Source: CAVYWD01 sp963772225
GTDB taxonomy: Bacteria > Myxococcota > Myxococcia > Myxococcales > UBA5297
Reading direction: 5' to 3'
NCBI GenBank assembly: GCA_963772225.1
Contig: CAVYWD010000011.1
Location: 62,001 to 126,000, forward strand
DNA length: 64,000 bases
Shown here: one piece after another, positions 21,552 through 30,992 of the stretch
Numbering within the stretch: the stretch's first letter is position 1
Layout: each line of letters starts with the position of its first letter
The notes under the pieces: generated by a model
Seen by the model: only the letters and a program-made list of their open reading frames with translations
Told to the model about the DNA's origin: nothing
Database searches by the model: none
Position numbers and translations under genes: made by a program

Positions 21552-22116
21552 ATGCAAAGGCTCGATCCCAAGCTCGACGTGGTCTTCAAGATCCTCTTCG
21601 CGGATCCGAGCAACAAGGACCTTCTGCTCTCCTTGCTGACGCGAGCTTCACCTGGTGGAGCTACCCAAGCTTCCCGACCTTGGAGGCGAGGAGAAGAAGG
21701 CAGAGAGCCCGTTGGTGGCTTGGGGCACGTTTCTCCTGGCCCCGAGCGACCAAGCCATGCTGGAGCTGGCGAAGATGGACCCCGTCTACGAGAAGGCCAT
21801 GAACGCATTGGAATCGCTGTCGGCGAAGCCCGACGTTCAAGAGATCGCCCGTGAGCGGGAGCTCGCGCTCCTGACCTACAAGCTCGAGATCGGCGAAGCC
21901 AAGGCCGAGGGGCGGGCCGAGGGGCGGGCCGAGGGGCGGGAGGAAGCAGAGGTGAGGGTACGGGTTCAGGCGCTGCTGGCCATCCTCGCCGGGAGAAGAC
22001 TCGAGCTGTCCGAAGCGCTGCGCAGCCAAATCCTTTCTTGCGCGGACACTGCCATTCTCGACCGGTGGATCCACCAGGCAGTCACCGCGCAGACCGCCGC
22101 CGAGGCGATTTCGTAG
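21552..22116 (+). pseudogene. Rpn/PD-(D/E)XK nuclease family transposase-like gene, internally deleted
   Basis: The first 29 residues (MQRLDPKLDVVFKILFADP and following) match the N-terminus of Rpn/YhgA-like proteins. The frame then changes, and residues resuming at LHLVELPKLPDLGG match the C-terminal half, which includes Gly-Glu-Arg-Ala repeats (AEGRAEGRAEG). The central nuclease core of roughly 150-180 residues that normally lies between is missing. This is an internal deletion of about 0.5 kb plus a frame change, so the gene should be inactive. Confidence 0.75.
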
Positions 22117-22206
22117 AGGCGCGTTCGCCGACCGCGCCGAAGCGGCCCGGCAGAGGGTGCCGCGGTCAGCGTCCACGGCGGATGGGCTCGCCCCGTGCGC
22201 CTCTTG

Positions 22207-23391
22207 TCACGGCAGTGGGCGCGCGCGCAGCTCGTCGAAGGCGGCCAGGGCTCGGACGATGATGTCGTTCATGTCGTAGTAGCGGTACTCGGCGAGGCGG
22301 CCGACCAGGTAGAGGTTCGGGGTGCGCGCCGCCTCCGCTCTGTAGCGGGCGTAGAGAGCGTCGTTCGCGGGCTTGGGGATGGGGTAGTACGGCTCGTTGC
22401 CCTTGGCCGCGGCCCTGTCGTAGGCGAGCGGGTACTCCACGGCGATGGAGGTGGCGCCCGGGACCTTCTGCCCGGTCATGTGCTTGTATTCGGTGATGCG
22501 GGTGTACGGGGCGTCGCCGGGGTAGGTCACGACGGCGACGGGCTGGAAGACGTCCTGGTCGAGGGTGCGAAACTCGAAGTCGAGCGAGCGGTAGGGGAGC
22601 TCGCCGAAGCGGTAGCGGAAGAGCTCGTCGGCGGCGCCGGAGTAGACGACCAGGCCGTCGAACGGGCGCCCTTCGAAATGGATGCGGCCGTCGGGCTGAA
22701 GCTCGAGGACGCGGCTCGCGTCGACGCCCAGGCGGAGCTCGATGTTCGGGTGGGCGAGCATGCGCTCGAAGAGGCGGGTGTAGCCCTCGGCGGGCATGGC
22801 CTGGTGGCGCTGCTGGAAGTAGCCGTCCTCGTGCGAGATGCGCACCGGGACGCGCCGGGTGATGGTCTCGAAGTCGAGGTCCTCCGGGCGCTCACCCCAC
22901 TGCTTGACGGTGTAGTTCAGGTACACCTTGCGGAAGATGAAGTCGCCCAGGGAGGCGAGGTCGGCGTCGTCGCTCTGGCGCAGGTCGGAGATGGGCACGT
23001 TGCCGCGGTCGCCGTGGCGGGCGAGGAGCTTCGCCGAGAGCGAGGCGGCCTCGGCCGGCGGGAAGAGCGCCTCGAGGGAGGCCAAGTTGAACGGCATGGG
23101 GATGAGGCGGCCGTCGACGTTGGCTCGGACCCGGTGGTGGTAGGGGCGCCAGGCGGTGAACTGCGAGAGGTAGGACCAGACGCGCTCGTCGTCCGTGCGG
23201 AAGATGTGCGGGCCGTACTGGTGGATGAGGATGCCCGCCGCGTCGGTGCGGTCGTACATGTTGCCCGCGAGGTGCTTGCGGCGCTCGAGGAGGGTGACGC
23301 GGCGTCCGAGTTGGGTGGCGAAGCGCTCGGCGAGGATGGTGCCGGCGAAGCCGGCGCCGATGACGAGGACGGACTGGGACGAATCACCCAA
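22207..23391 (-). CDS. glf: UDP-galactopyranose mutase
   Basis: The 394-residue flavoprotein interconverts UDP-galactopyranose and UDP-galactofuranose in the cytoplasm. The N-terminal dinucleotide fold VLVIGAGFAGTILAERFA binds FAD. YGPHIFRT, the YTVKQWG region and the C-terminal GRLAEYRYYDMNDII block are diagnostic of the family. I choose the TTG at 23391 because AGGAGG lies seven bases upstream and the FAD motif follows within about ten residues. An in-frame extension to 23556 lacks family character. It would supply galactofuranose for a surface glycan together with the O-antigen-ligase-like gene on the opposite strand. Confidence 0.93.
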   Translation of the reverse strand: MGDSSQSVLVIGAGFAGTILAERFATQLGRRVTLLERRKHLAGNMYDRTDAAGILIHQYGPHIFRTDDERVWSYLSQFTAWRPYHHRVRANVDGRLIPMPFNLASLEALFPPAEAASLSAKLLARHGDRGNVPISDLRQSDDADLASLGDFIFRKVYLNYTVKQWGERPEDLDFETITRRVPVRISHEDGYFQQRHQAMPAEGYTRLFERMLAHPNIELRLGVDASRVLELQPDGRIHFEGRPFDGLVVYSGAADELFRYRFGELPYRSLDFEFRTLDQDVFQPVAVVTYPGDAPYTRITEYKHMTGQKVPGATSIAVEYPLAYDRAAAKGNEPYYPIPKPANDALYARYRAEAARTPNLYLVGRLAEYRYYDMNDIIVRALAAFDELRARPLP

Positions 23392-23817
23392 CTGAGCACC
23401 TCCTGCAAGCGGCGCAACCACGAATACTGAAACAGAGTTCTCGGCGGCTCGCGCTACGAGCCAAACCTTTTCGGGGCACGGGCGCGCCAAGCGCGTGAGG
23501 GGATCATCGCCGTGCCTCGTCCATGGGTTCAAGGGCTCGCCCCCCCCCTCGCGCACAGGCCCACCTTCGCCCTGCCCGACAGCACGCTGCCGCGCTGAGC
23601 CCTAGCTGGTTTGTCCAGAGCTGGGCCGCCGAGCCACTTCCGGTAGTCCGCGAGACGTTCCCCGCTCGGCGATCCGCACGCATACGGGTAGTGCCCAGGA
23701 GCCTGCTAGACTGCCTGTTCGTGCGTTCGGTGCCCACGAAGAGCTTCGAGCTGGCCGGCGTCCCGGTCCTGTTCGCAACGAAGCGTGACGGCCCGTGGCG
23801 CCGCTGCCAGGGGACGT
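23392..23817. other. Intergenic region, no gene recognised
   Basis: About 425 bp lies between the mutase start and the 3' end of the truncated membrane protein. A short plus-strand frame beginning VPTKSFELAGVPVLFATKRD at about 23730 looks protein-like for some 25 residues and then loses character. It may be the 5' remnant of a deleted gene. Confidence 0.35.
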
Positions 23818-24930
23818 TCACCGCAGATCGATGGGCGACCGTCCCCGGGCGACGGGCTGCAGGCGGCAGACCCGGAACGCCCCTACGTTAGACTCAACGG
23901 AGTGGCACTCCCGCTTGTCAAACCTGAATCCCAGGAGCATGTATACGCGGTCCGGCGGGTAGGCGCGCGGGAGGGATAGGAGTTCGAGGTGATAGACTTG
24001 GTCCGGATTGGACCACATCGCGTCGTGGACGCGCTCAAGCATGCGCGGCGTGTTACCGGTCGCGGGCAGCCCGGAGAAGAAGAAGTTCGTGCCGAGCCCG
24101 ACCACCCGCGAGGAGCACAGCGCGGGAGCCACGAATCCGATGCCATTGCCGAGTACGACCACGCTCCGGTCCGGGATGCCTAGGTCCCCCATCTCGTACC
24201 AGCGCTGGCGCCAAGCGGTGCGCGCCCATTCAATGGGCAGGTAGCTGCTGGTGCAGCCGAGGACCGCGACCGCTGCGCCCATTGCCACGCATGCGGCGCG
24301 GTCGGACCCTGCGAGGCTACGAACGATTGCGAGCAGAGCAATGGGGGAGACCAGCGACAGCACCATCAGATAGCGGGCGTAGTGAAATAGGAGCGCCCAC
24401 AGCAGGAATCCAGCCACGACGAGGATGAGCAGCAGGCTCTCGTCTCGCTGCGGCCGCGCGCCCTCGTCGCCATAGCTTGGAGCCGCGCGCCCCAGTAGGC
24501 GAGTCACGAGATGGACCGCGAGCGCACCGAAGAACAAGAACCAGAAGGGCTCTCGGTAGCGCGCCTCCATGACCCGGTCCGTCGAGTCCACGAAGAGCCA
24601 GGGAAGCTGAAGCAACTCGCCGAGCCCTCGTAGACCCCACCGAGCATCGCGCCAGTTGGCGAGCGCGAAGAAAGGGGACTGGAAGATGCCGTTGTAGTAC
24701 GGGAACAGTGGGTTCCCATATGTCTGGGTCAGGTGCCACATCCAGGGTGCGCTGCCGGCGATGAACGCGGCCCCAACTGAGAGGGCGAACGCCGCCCAGT
24801 GCCCTCTGCGCGGGCGGGTCAGCGCTAGCCCCGCCACCAGGGCGGCCGCGAAGATCGCGTTTGTCAGCTTGAAGGCACACGCCACACCTACCAGCAGCCC
24901 GCCTGCGATGAGGCGCCCTTTGCGCTGGCC
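23818..24930 (-). pseudogene. Glycosyltransferase-39-like multi-pass membrane protein, N-terminus lost
   Basis: The readable part (about 365 residues) begins with a membrane helix near 24925 (GGLLVGVACAFKLTNAIFAA) and continues through several helices and a hydrophilic C-terminal domain, as in polyprenyl-phosphate-dependent mannosyl- or arabinosyltransferase-like proteins. The N-terminal catalytic loop and first helices are missing. Upstream of 24930 the frame only reads the antisense of the neighbouring transposon gene. The gene was therefore cut at the transposon junction and is probably inactive. Confidence 0.72.
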
Positions 24931-24936
24931 GAGCGA

Positions 24937-25560
24937 TTGCGGCTGCTCGACGCGGTGGGCGTGGTCGCCGGCATGGTCGAGTGCCAGCCCGAGGGGCCGT
25001 TCACATTGCGCCCCATCGCGCCCGAGGAGCGCGACGGATTCCGGATGCACCTCCAGCGCTACCACTACCTGGGCTTCAAGCGGTCGGTGGGCGAGTCCAT
25101 GGGATACGCGGCGTTCATTGGGCAAGAGCTCGTCGCTCTGCTCGACTGGGGCGCGGCATTCTTACGCTGCGGCCCGCGCGACCATTTCATTGGCTGGGAA
25201 GCGTCGGTCCGCGAGAGAAACCTCCCGCTGGTCGCCGGGAATCGTCGATTTCTCGTGCTGCCGTGGGTGCGCGTGCCGCACCTGGCGTCGCGGGTGCTCG
25301 CTGCCAATTTGCGCCGGCTCAGCCGCGACTGGCAGGTCACATTCGGCCACCCCGCGTTGCTGGCCGAGACGTTCGTCGACCCGTCGCGATTCAAAGGCAC
25401 CTGCTACCGCGCGTCCAATTGGATCCATCTCGGGCAGACGCGTGGCGACACGCGCCTCTCCGATGGCACGAGGGTGCGCGGCCGACCGAAGGAGCTCTAC
25501 GTCTATCCGCTCGCGCGCGACGCGCTGAAACAACTGCGCTCACCCGAAGGCGCGGCCTGA
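24937..25560 (+). CDS. DUF4338 (DruA-like) transposon-associated protein, N-terminus probably truncated
   Basis: The protein of about 208 residues carries the DUF4338 core: RYHYLGFKRSVGESMGYAAF, then DHFIGWE, FLVLPWVRVPHLASRVLA, and a C-terminal ASNWIHLGQTRG. This family includes DruA of Druantia defence systems, but it is most often found beside IS66-like transposases, which is the case here (2-bp gap). Homologues usually have an extra N-terminal region of about 80-100 residues. Here the frame is open to the left but enters the remnant of the membrane-protein gene, so the 5' end is probably lost. A transposition accessory is more likely than a defence role. Confidence 0.75.
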   Translation: MRLLDAVGVVAGMVECQPEGPFTLRPIAPEERDGFRMHLQRYHYLGFKRSVGESMGYAAFIGQELVALLDWGAAFLRCGPRDHFIGWEASVRERNLPLVAGNRRFLVLPWVRVPHLASRVLAANLRRLSRDWQVTFGHPALLAETFVDPSRFKGTCYRASNWIHLGQTRGDTRLSDGTRVRGRPKELYVYPLARDALKQLRSPEGAA

Positions 25561-25562
25561 CG

Positions 25563-27125
25563 ATGGCCCGAGCCCGAGCCACAGCGGAGCTGAGCGTCGA
25601 ACAGTGCCGCGAGGTCGCGGCGTGGATCGAGGTCAATGGGGAGAGCCTGCCGCCCGCGGTCCGCGCCTTCCTCGAATTTCACCAGGTATATCTGGCCGCC
25701 GGCGAGGGGGACCCGATGCGCCGCGCTGCAGCGACGGCGTGGCGCTCGCTCCTGCGCGCGCTCCACCTCACGCCGTCGAGCGAGAAGCGCCGCTCGAGCG
25801 GCTCGCCGCTGGCCGGCATCCCGGGAGCGGATCGCCTCTGCGCGAAGGACGAGCGCGAGCGGCTCGAGGCGCATCTGGCTCGCTGCCGCCTGCTCTCGGG
25901 CTGGCACCGCGGCCTGAAGAAGCGTCACGATGATCACTTCAAGCGACTTCAGAAGAGGCTGGCCAAGATGCCCAAGGAGAAATCGGAGGCGGCGCAGGCG
26001 GCCGAGGAGATCCTTTCGCTCGACGAGATTGTCATCGAGCTCACCGACGAAGAACGCGCGCAGGACGAGGCCGCCGCCGACCGGTTCATCGAGCACCTGA
26101 CTGCGGGAGGGGGCGCCGACCCGGCGCTGCGGCCTTCGGCGGAGACGCTCATGCCCGGCGGCGCAGCGCTCTTCCAGGAGGAGCACGTGCCGGTGCCGGC
26201 GCTGGTTCCGGAGGGCCTCGAAGACGCCCAGGTGGTCGAGACGCTCCATGAGCCGCGCGTGCGCTACGACTTCGCGGTCGCGGTGAAGCGCATCGAGCTC
26301 GAGGTCGAGAAGAAGATCCTGGTGGGCAGCGACGGCGAGCGCCATGTGATCGCGGGGTCCACGAGCGAATACGGTCCGCCTCGCTTCCAGGTGACGTGGG
26401 ACGCCCTTTCGACCCTGACGTGGCTCACCGGCCAGTTCGCGATGCCGTTCAACCGCATTGGTACTCTGCTCTCGTCTCAAGAGAAGCGCTTCACGGCCGG
26501 CGGCCTCGGCAGAATGCTGCATTACGTGGCGCAGCGGTTTCTGCCGATCTACCTCGAGCTCGGGGCACAGCTGTCCCGCAGCGACTATTTGGCGGGCGAC
26601 GACACCTCGTGTCGGGTGCTCGAGGTCTCGTCCTACTTCGAGTGGGCCAGAGCGAACCCGGCCGAGGCGAGGAGCCAGGCGCCGCCCTGGAGCGGCTATT
26701 CGACGCCGAGCATCGCCGAGCAAAGCCTGCGGCAGTGCCAGAAGCTTACGGAAGCGCGAATCCGCCGGCGCGACGACGGCGATCGCGCGGCGGTGCGCGC
26801 GATTGAGGAAGTTCCCTCGCTTGGAATGCTCATCGGCAAAAGGTTCCCCTTCGAATCGATGCGCCGCAACGGCGATGGGCGCAAAGAGGCGATGCACACC
26901 ACGGTCGTCACCGGGCGAAGCGACGCCTCCGCCCCGGGGAGCCTCATCGTTTTCTATCGCAGCCACCTCGGGAGCTGCGGCAACCTCTTCGAATCGATTC
27001 TCGAGAGTCGCGATGAAAAACAGAGAGACCTGGTCCTGCAAGGCGACCTGAGCACGACCAACCTCGTCACCTCCGAGAAGCTGCTCGCGCGTTTCAATAT
27101 CCGAGTCATCGGCTGCTCAGCGCAT
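25563..27125 (+). pseudogene. IS66-like transposase, C-terminus replaced by RIT element
   Basis: The frame begins two bases after the DUF4338 stop. The N-terminal 250 residues are charged and partly coiled. The core (residues about 260-520) contains LSTLTWLTGQFAMPFNRIG and SDYLAGDDTSCRVLEV, the latter corresponding to the first catalytic Asp region of IS66/TnpC transposases. The sequence breaks at IRVIGCSAH, where family members continue with the WAHARR block and the last catalytic residues. From about 27122 the DNA belongs to the recombinase island, although the frame stays open to 27374. The transposase should be inactive. Confidence 0.75.
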
Positions 27126-27237
27126 TATCCGGACTCGTCCGTTATCCGGAGCGAGGCGCCTTCAGCAGCTCGAGGGAGGGCCAAGAGAGCTCTGGATAAT
27201 GAGGGAATGGACGCTGGGCTCGCGCGTTTGAAGCGCC

Positions 27238-28467
27238 ATGCCACGAAGGTACAAGGGCCCCCGGGATGCGCTCGAGCGAAAAGTCGTTCGCGTCTGGAGG
27301 CGCAGCCGGTGGCTGCCGAGCACGTGTGCGCAGTACCTGCTCGTGGTGCGACGTTTTCGCTGCTACTGTCATGACCGACGCATAGACGAGATGGAGCACC
27401 TGGAGCACCTCACACGCCGCGGGGTGGAGGAGTTTGCCAGCCAATACATTGGCGCGCGACTTCGCCGACGCGCTCCGAAGCGGGTGCTCGCGGCCGCGAG
27501 CCATGCGTTGTTCGCGTGGCCGCATGCCCTGCATGCGTTGGGGTACCGTCTACCGGAGTGGCAGCCGCCTTCGAGGCCAGCAGTGCAATCGCCACTGCTG
27601 TCCAAGTACGTCGCCTATCGGCAGGGTCACCGCGGTGTATCCCTCGCGACTGTGCAACGTGAAGTGATGACGGCGACGGAGTTCCTGGAGACGCTACGCG
27701 TTCGCGGGCGGTCGCTGGCAAGCACACGGGCGAGCGATATCGATGCCTTCATCACCCAGCTCACTCAGCGTTTTTGTCGCAGGACGTTGCGTGACACGTG
27801 TAGTCGGCTGCGCGCGTTCCTTCGATTCCTGCAGGCGACGGGCCGGGTCAACCGCAATCTCGCATCCCTCTTGGTCGCACCGAGGGTGCGCTGGATGGAC
27901 GCGCCGCGACGAGCGCTCCCATGGCCGGACGTACAACGCCTATTGCGTTCGGTCCGGCACGATCGTCCTGCTGGCCTACGCGACTTCGCGGTGCTGCTGA
28001 TGATGATCACGTACGGCTTCGGTGCCGCCGAGGTGTCGTCCTTGCGGCTCGACGGGATCGACTGGCGCGCAGCGGTGTTCCGATTGCGTCGACCGAAGAC
28101 CGGGAAGTTCATCGAGCTCCCACTTTTGCCCGCCGTCGCACGCGCACTGATCGCGTACTTGCGCAAAGGGCGCCCTGCGGACTCCTGCCTTCCCGAGGTG
28201 TTCGTCTCCGCGCAGCTGCCGCGCCGACCGATCTCGAGCGGTGCAGTGCGCCAAATCGTGGCTGGCCACGCGCGAAGTGCGGGGATCCGTGGCCACGTTG
28301 GAGCGCACACTCTTCGGCATGCCCACGCGACTCGGCAGGTCGATGCCGGCGTGCCCCTCAAGATCGTAGGCGACATTCTCGGACATCACAGCCCGACTTC
28401 GACGTCCGTATACGCTCGGGTGGCGCTGCGGCGCCTGCGAGCTGTGGCGCTCCCGGTGCCTCGATGA
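27238..28467 (+). CDS. RIT tyrosine recombinase, first gene
   Basis: The 409-residue integrase-family recombinase has an N-terminal SAM-like DNA-binding half (residues about 100-215) and a C-terminal catalytic half. The active-site Arg region is replaced by YGFGAAEVSSLRLDG. The second block HTLRHAHATRQVD and the nucleophile region LGHHSPTSTSVYARV are present, with Tyr in the expected place. The first conserved Arg is normally in a GLRxSE motif and is not obvious here; this divergence is shared with the first gene of RIT2 (YGMGGAEVLALRL), so it seems a trait of this subfamily. Its stop overlaps the next start as ATGA. Confidence 0.85.
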   Translation: MPRRYKGPRDALERKVVRVWRRSRWLPSTCAQYLLVVRRFRCYCHDRRIDEMEHLEHLTRRGVEEFASQYIGARLRRRAPKRVLAAASHALFAWPHALHALGYRLPEWQPPSRPAVQSPLLSKYVAYRQGHRGVSLATVQREVMTATEFLETLRVRGRSLASTRASDIDAFITQLTQRFCRRTLRDTCSRLRAFLRFLQATGRVNRNLASLLVAPRVRWMDAPRRALPWPDVQRLLRSVRHDRPAGLRDFAVLLMMITYGFGAAEVSSLRLDGIDWRAAVFRLRRPKTGKFIELPLLPAVARALIAYLRKGRPADSCLPEVFVSAQLPRRPISSGAVRQIVAGHARSAGIRGHVGAHTLRHAHATRQVDAGVPLKIVGDILGHHSPTSTSVYARVALRRLRAVALPVPR

Positions 28468-29432
28468 GCACTGCTTTCAGCAGTCGGCTGGCAGCTGATT
28501 TCGCGGGTTTTCTCGCATTCAAACGCGCGCTTGGGTATTCATACTGGCGCGCCGAGTTCATTCTGCGAGCGTTCGACAAGTTCCTGATCCAGCAAGCCGG
28601 CGCAGCCGGGCGCTACAGGCGACTCGATGAGCTCATACTGTCCTGGTTGGGGCGTAGCGCCGACCGAAAGCCCGAGAGCGTTGCGTGCGAGCTCGCCGTC
28701 CTGCGTCAGTTCTACGCCTTCCTGCAACGGCGAGGACGCAGGCTGCGCGAGCCGTCCTGGCCGAAAATCCCGGCCAAAAGCACCTTTGTCCCCCATATCT
28801 TTACGAAGGCCGAGGTCTGCGAGTTGCTGCGTCTCACAGCGACCCTCGAGCGTCCGCCGTTTCGCCGCATCCTCTACCACACGCTACTGCTCGTGCTCTA
28901 CTGCGCGGGCCTGCGATTCGGTGAGGCGACCCGGTTGAGGCTGCGGGATGTGGACCTCGCTCGTGGCGTCCTTTTCATCTTGCCATCCAAAGGACGGTCG
29001 CGCTGGGTGCCGTACCACCCGTCGCTGGAGCGCGAGCTGCGCCGCTACCTCGCGGAACGCGCTTCGTTCGCACCTGCCTGCGCCGGCCCGGACGCCCCAC
29101 TTTTCCTGGGACGGAAGAACCGCGCGCTCGGCGTCAAGAACGCTTCGCATACGGTATGCCGCCTTCTGCGAATCGCAGGGCTCAAACCCGCGGCTGGCCG
29201 TGTCGGGCCGCGCCCCTACGACATGCGTCACGCCTTCGCAGTCCATCGGCTCACGCGATGGTACCGCGCCGGGGTTGACCTCCACGCGCGACTACCATGG
29301 CTCTCGGCATACATGGGGCATGACGACCTGCTCGGGACGGAGACATACCTGACTGCGACGCCCGAGTTGCTCTCGCTGGCGGGCGATCGTTTCCGTCGGC
29401 GGTTTCTCGCAGACCCGGAGGCGCGGCGATGA
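28464..29432 (+). CDS. RIT tyrosine recombinase, second gene
   Basis: The 322-residue integrase has the catalytic Arg in CAGLRFGEATRLRLRD, the DMRHAFAVHRLTRW block and the Tyr in LGTETYLTATPE. The motif WLSAYMGHDDLLGTETYL is almost the same in the second gene of RIT2, so the two trios carry cognate paralogues. It overlaps both neighbours by ATGA, indicating coupled translation and probably a hetero-complex of the three recombinases. Confidence 0.88.
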   Translation: MSTAFSSRLAADFAGFLAFKRALGYSYWRAEFILRAFDKFLIQQAGAAGRYRRLDELILSWLGRSADRKPESVACELAVLRQFYAFLQRRGRRLREPSWPKIPAKSTFVPHIFTKAEVCELLRLTATLERPPFRRILYHTLLLVLYCAGLRFGEATRLRLRDVDLARGVLFILPSKGRSRWVPYHPSLERELRRYLAERASFAPACAGPDAPLFLGRKNRALGVKNASHTVCRLLRIAGLKPAAGRVGPRPYDMRHAFAVHRLTRWYRAGVDLHARLPWLSAYMGHDDLLGTETYLTATPELLSLAGDRFRRRFLADPEARR

Positions 29433-29590
29433 AGCGCGCTCAGACGCCTCTGTTGGCGCTCGTGCAGAGCTACTTTCAGGTGCATTTGCGCGGCGTCCGC
29501 GGCGCCAGCCAGCACACGATCCGCGCCTACCGCGACGGGCTGCGGCTCTTCTTCGTGTTGAACGAAGCCGCTGCGCGGCAGCTGGAGTAG
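29429..29590 (+). pseudogene. RIT tyrosine recombinase, third gene, cut after about 43 residues
   Basis: The N-terminus (SYFQVHLRGVRGASQHTIRA and following) matches the start of the third recombinase of RIT2. Homology ends at 29556; the last residues LNEAAARQLE and the stop come from the inserted 1367-bp element. No catalytic domain remains. Confidence 0.85.
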
Positions 29591-30923
29591 ATGCGGGCTG
29601 AGGCGGCTGAGAGGGGCGGTCCAGAAAGTCGGTGGACCCGTCGGGAGGCTTCACCCTGTGGCTCCGAGAGTCGGATTTCCCGGCGCTCGGAACCACAAGG
29701 AGAAGTGCGATGGGCCGATTGTACCAGAAGATGGAGCAGGATCTAGCAATCAAGAACTTCGCGACGGGGACGCGGACAGAGTACCTGCGGTGCTGCTGCA
29801 ACCTGGTGCGCTTCCACATGCGGTCCCCGACCGACATGGGCCTCCCGGAGATCAAGGATTTCCTCGGGCACTTGATTCGACAGGGGGCGAGCGCTGAGAA
29901 GGTGAAGATGCACGTCGCGGGAATCAAGTTCCTGTTCGCCGTCACGCTCGATCGCGAGGACGTCGCCAACAAGATTCCGTGGCCGAAGGTGCCCCACAAG
30001 AAGCCCGACATCCTGAGCCTCTCGGAAGTGGAGCGTCTGCTCGATGCGGCGATGGCGGCGAGCTTGGCGCCGGCGGTGGTGTCCATCACGGCGTACGCCG
30101 CGGGGCTGCGCATCAGCGAGGCCTGCCGGCTTCAGCACCAGGACATCGACAGCGAGCGGATGCTCATCCACGTGCGGCTGGGAAAGGGGAAGAAGGACCG
30201 GTACGTGATGCTCAGCCCGCGCCTGCTCGAGATCCTGCGCGGCTACTGGGCGAAGGCGCGTCCGGCGGGAGACTGGCTCTTCCCGGGGCGAAAGGCGGTC
30301 CGACCGCTCACGCCTGCCTCGGTGCGCAAAGCGCTGGACGTCGCGGCGAGAAAGGCCAAGCTGCGAAAGAAGGTGAACCCGCACCTGCTGCGCCATTCGT
30401 TCGCGACTCATCTGCTGGAGGCTGGCACCGATATCCGGGTCATCCAGGTGCTGCTCGGCCACAGCTCCATTCGCACCACGGCGCGCTACACCCAGGTGAG
30501 CGCTCGCCATATCGCCAGTGTGACGAGCCCGCTCGATCGCATTCGCGTCCCACAGGTCCCCGCTCGCCAGTAGCCGGTGATCTGCGCGGCCTACCCCGCG
30601 CCCGGCGCCGCCGGGCCGGGGCGGCCTCGCCTGACCGTTGGCGACATCTTTCGGGCCCATGGCGAGGCCTATCGGAAGCGCCACGCGCTGAGTGAGCCTC
30701 AGCGCAAGGCGATGTGGGCCATCGAGGCTTGCCGGACTCCGGTCCTGGGCGGGCGGGTGGAGGTATGCGACCGATGCGGCCATCGCGAGGCCCTCTACGG
30801 CTCGTGCGGCAACCGGCATTGCCCGACTTGCCAGAGCCTGGCGCAGGCGCGGTGGATCGAGAACCGCCTGGAGCGGCTCTTGCCCACCGACTACTTCCAC
30901 TATCCCGAGATCGCGGTTATGTG
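29557..30923 (+). mobile_element. 1367-bp integrase/zinc-finger element, copy 1 (inverted partner at 34287-35653)
   Basis: This segment recurs as an exact-length inverted copy at 34287-35653. Several reading frames on both strands translate identically in the two copies, so the DNA is essentially identical. It encodes a tyrosine recombinase and the zinc-finger head of an IS91-type transposase. The outer edge starts at GTTGAACGAAGCC and the inner edge ends at GCGGTTATGTG. Confidence 0.88.
29710..30573 (+). CDS. Tyrosine recombinase (XerD-like) of the 1367-bp element, copy 1
   Basis: The 287-residue integrase starts at MGRLYQKMEQDLAIKNF, preceded by AAGGAG at good spacing. It has a SAM-like N-terminal domain and a full catalytic set: Arg in AAGLRISEACRL, HLLRHSFATHLLEAG and LGHSSIRTTARYTQ with the Tyr nucleophile. 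Integrases of this type commonly precede IS91-family transposases. It is intact and identical to the copy at 34637-35500. Confidence 0.9.
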   Translation: MGRLYQKMEQDLAIKNFATGTRTEYLRCCCNLVRFHMRSPTDMGLPEIKDFLGHLIRQGASAEKVKMHVAGIKFLFAVTLDREDVANKIPWPKVPHKKPDILSLSEVERLLDAAMAASLAPAVVSITAYAAGLRISEACRLQHQDIDSERMLIHVRLGKGKKDRYVMLSPRLLEILRGYWAKARPAGDWLFPGRKAVRPLTPASVRKALDVAARKAKLRKKVNPHLLRHSFATHLLEAGTDIRVIQVLLGHSSIRTTARYTQVSARHIASVTSPLDRIRVPQVPARQ

Positions 30924-30948
30924 TAGTTGGCGAGTCTGCGCCGACTGA
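30577..30948 (+). pseudogene. IS91-type transposase, zinc-finger head only (copy 1)
   Basis: A GTG start three bases after the integrase opens a frame with the zinc-binding N-terminus of IS91/ISCR transposases: CDRCGHREALYGSCGNRHCPTCQ spread over residues about 60-85, then RLLPTDYFHYPEI. Family members continue with the rolling-circle Tyr catalytic domain (about 300 more residues). Here homology stops at 30923 and the frame ends at 30948 in unrelated DNA. Confidence 0.8.
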
Positions 30949-30963
30949 AAGTGAGCGATTGAC

Positions 30964-30979
30964 GCTCGGCATAAGAATC
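30964..30979 (+). repeat. RIT2 terminal inverted repeat, left
   Basis: GCTCGGCATAAGAATC matches the inverted sequence at 34233-34247 except for one extra G. It is probably a recombinase binding arm. Confidence 0.7.
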
Positions 30980-30992
30980 ATCGAGGCGATGC

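Larger units (their letters stand above)
27122..29556 (+). mobile_element. RIT element 1 (recombinase in trio), third gene truncated
   Basis: Three tyrosine-recombinase genes overlap head to tail by ATGA, the layout of recombinase-in-trio elements. The left end interrupts the IS66-like gene and shows two direct copies of TTATCCGGA (about 27124-27150) and an inverted TGGATAATGAGGG (about 27192-27205), probably recombinase binding sites. The right end is lost where the 1367-bp element begins at 29557. Confidence 0.75.

Noticed and set aside
24937..25560. Druantia-type defence system based on the DruA-like protein
   Set aside because: No DruB-E or helicase genes are present. The neighbour is an IS66-like transposase, the common transposon context of DUF4338.
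25503..27041. 512-residue minus-strand frame over the IS66-like gene
   Set aside because: Antisense shadow of the transposase; no motif of its own.
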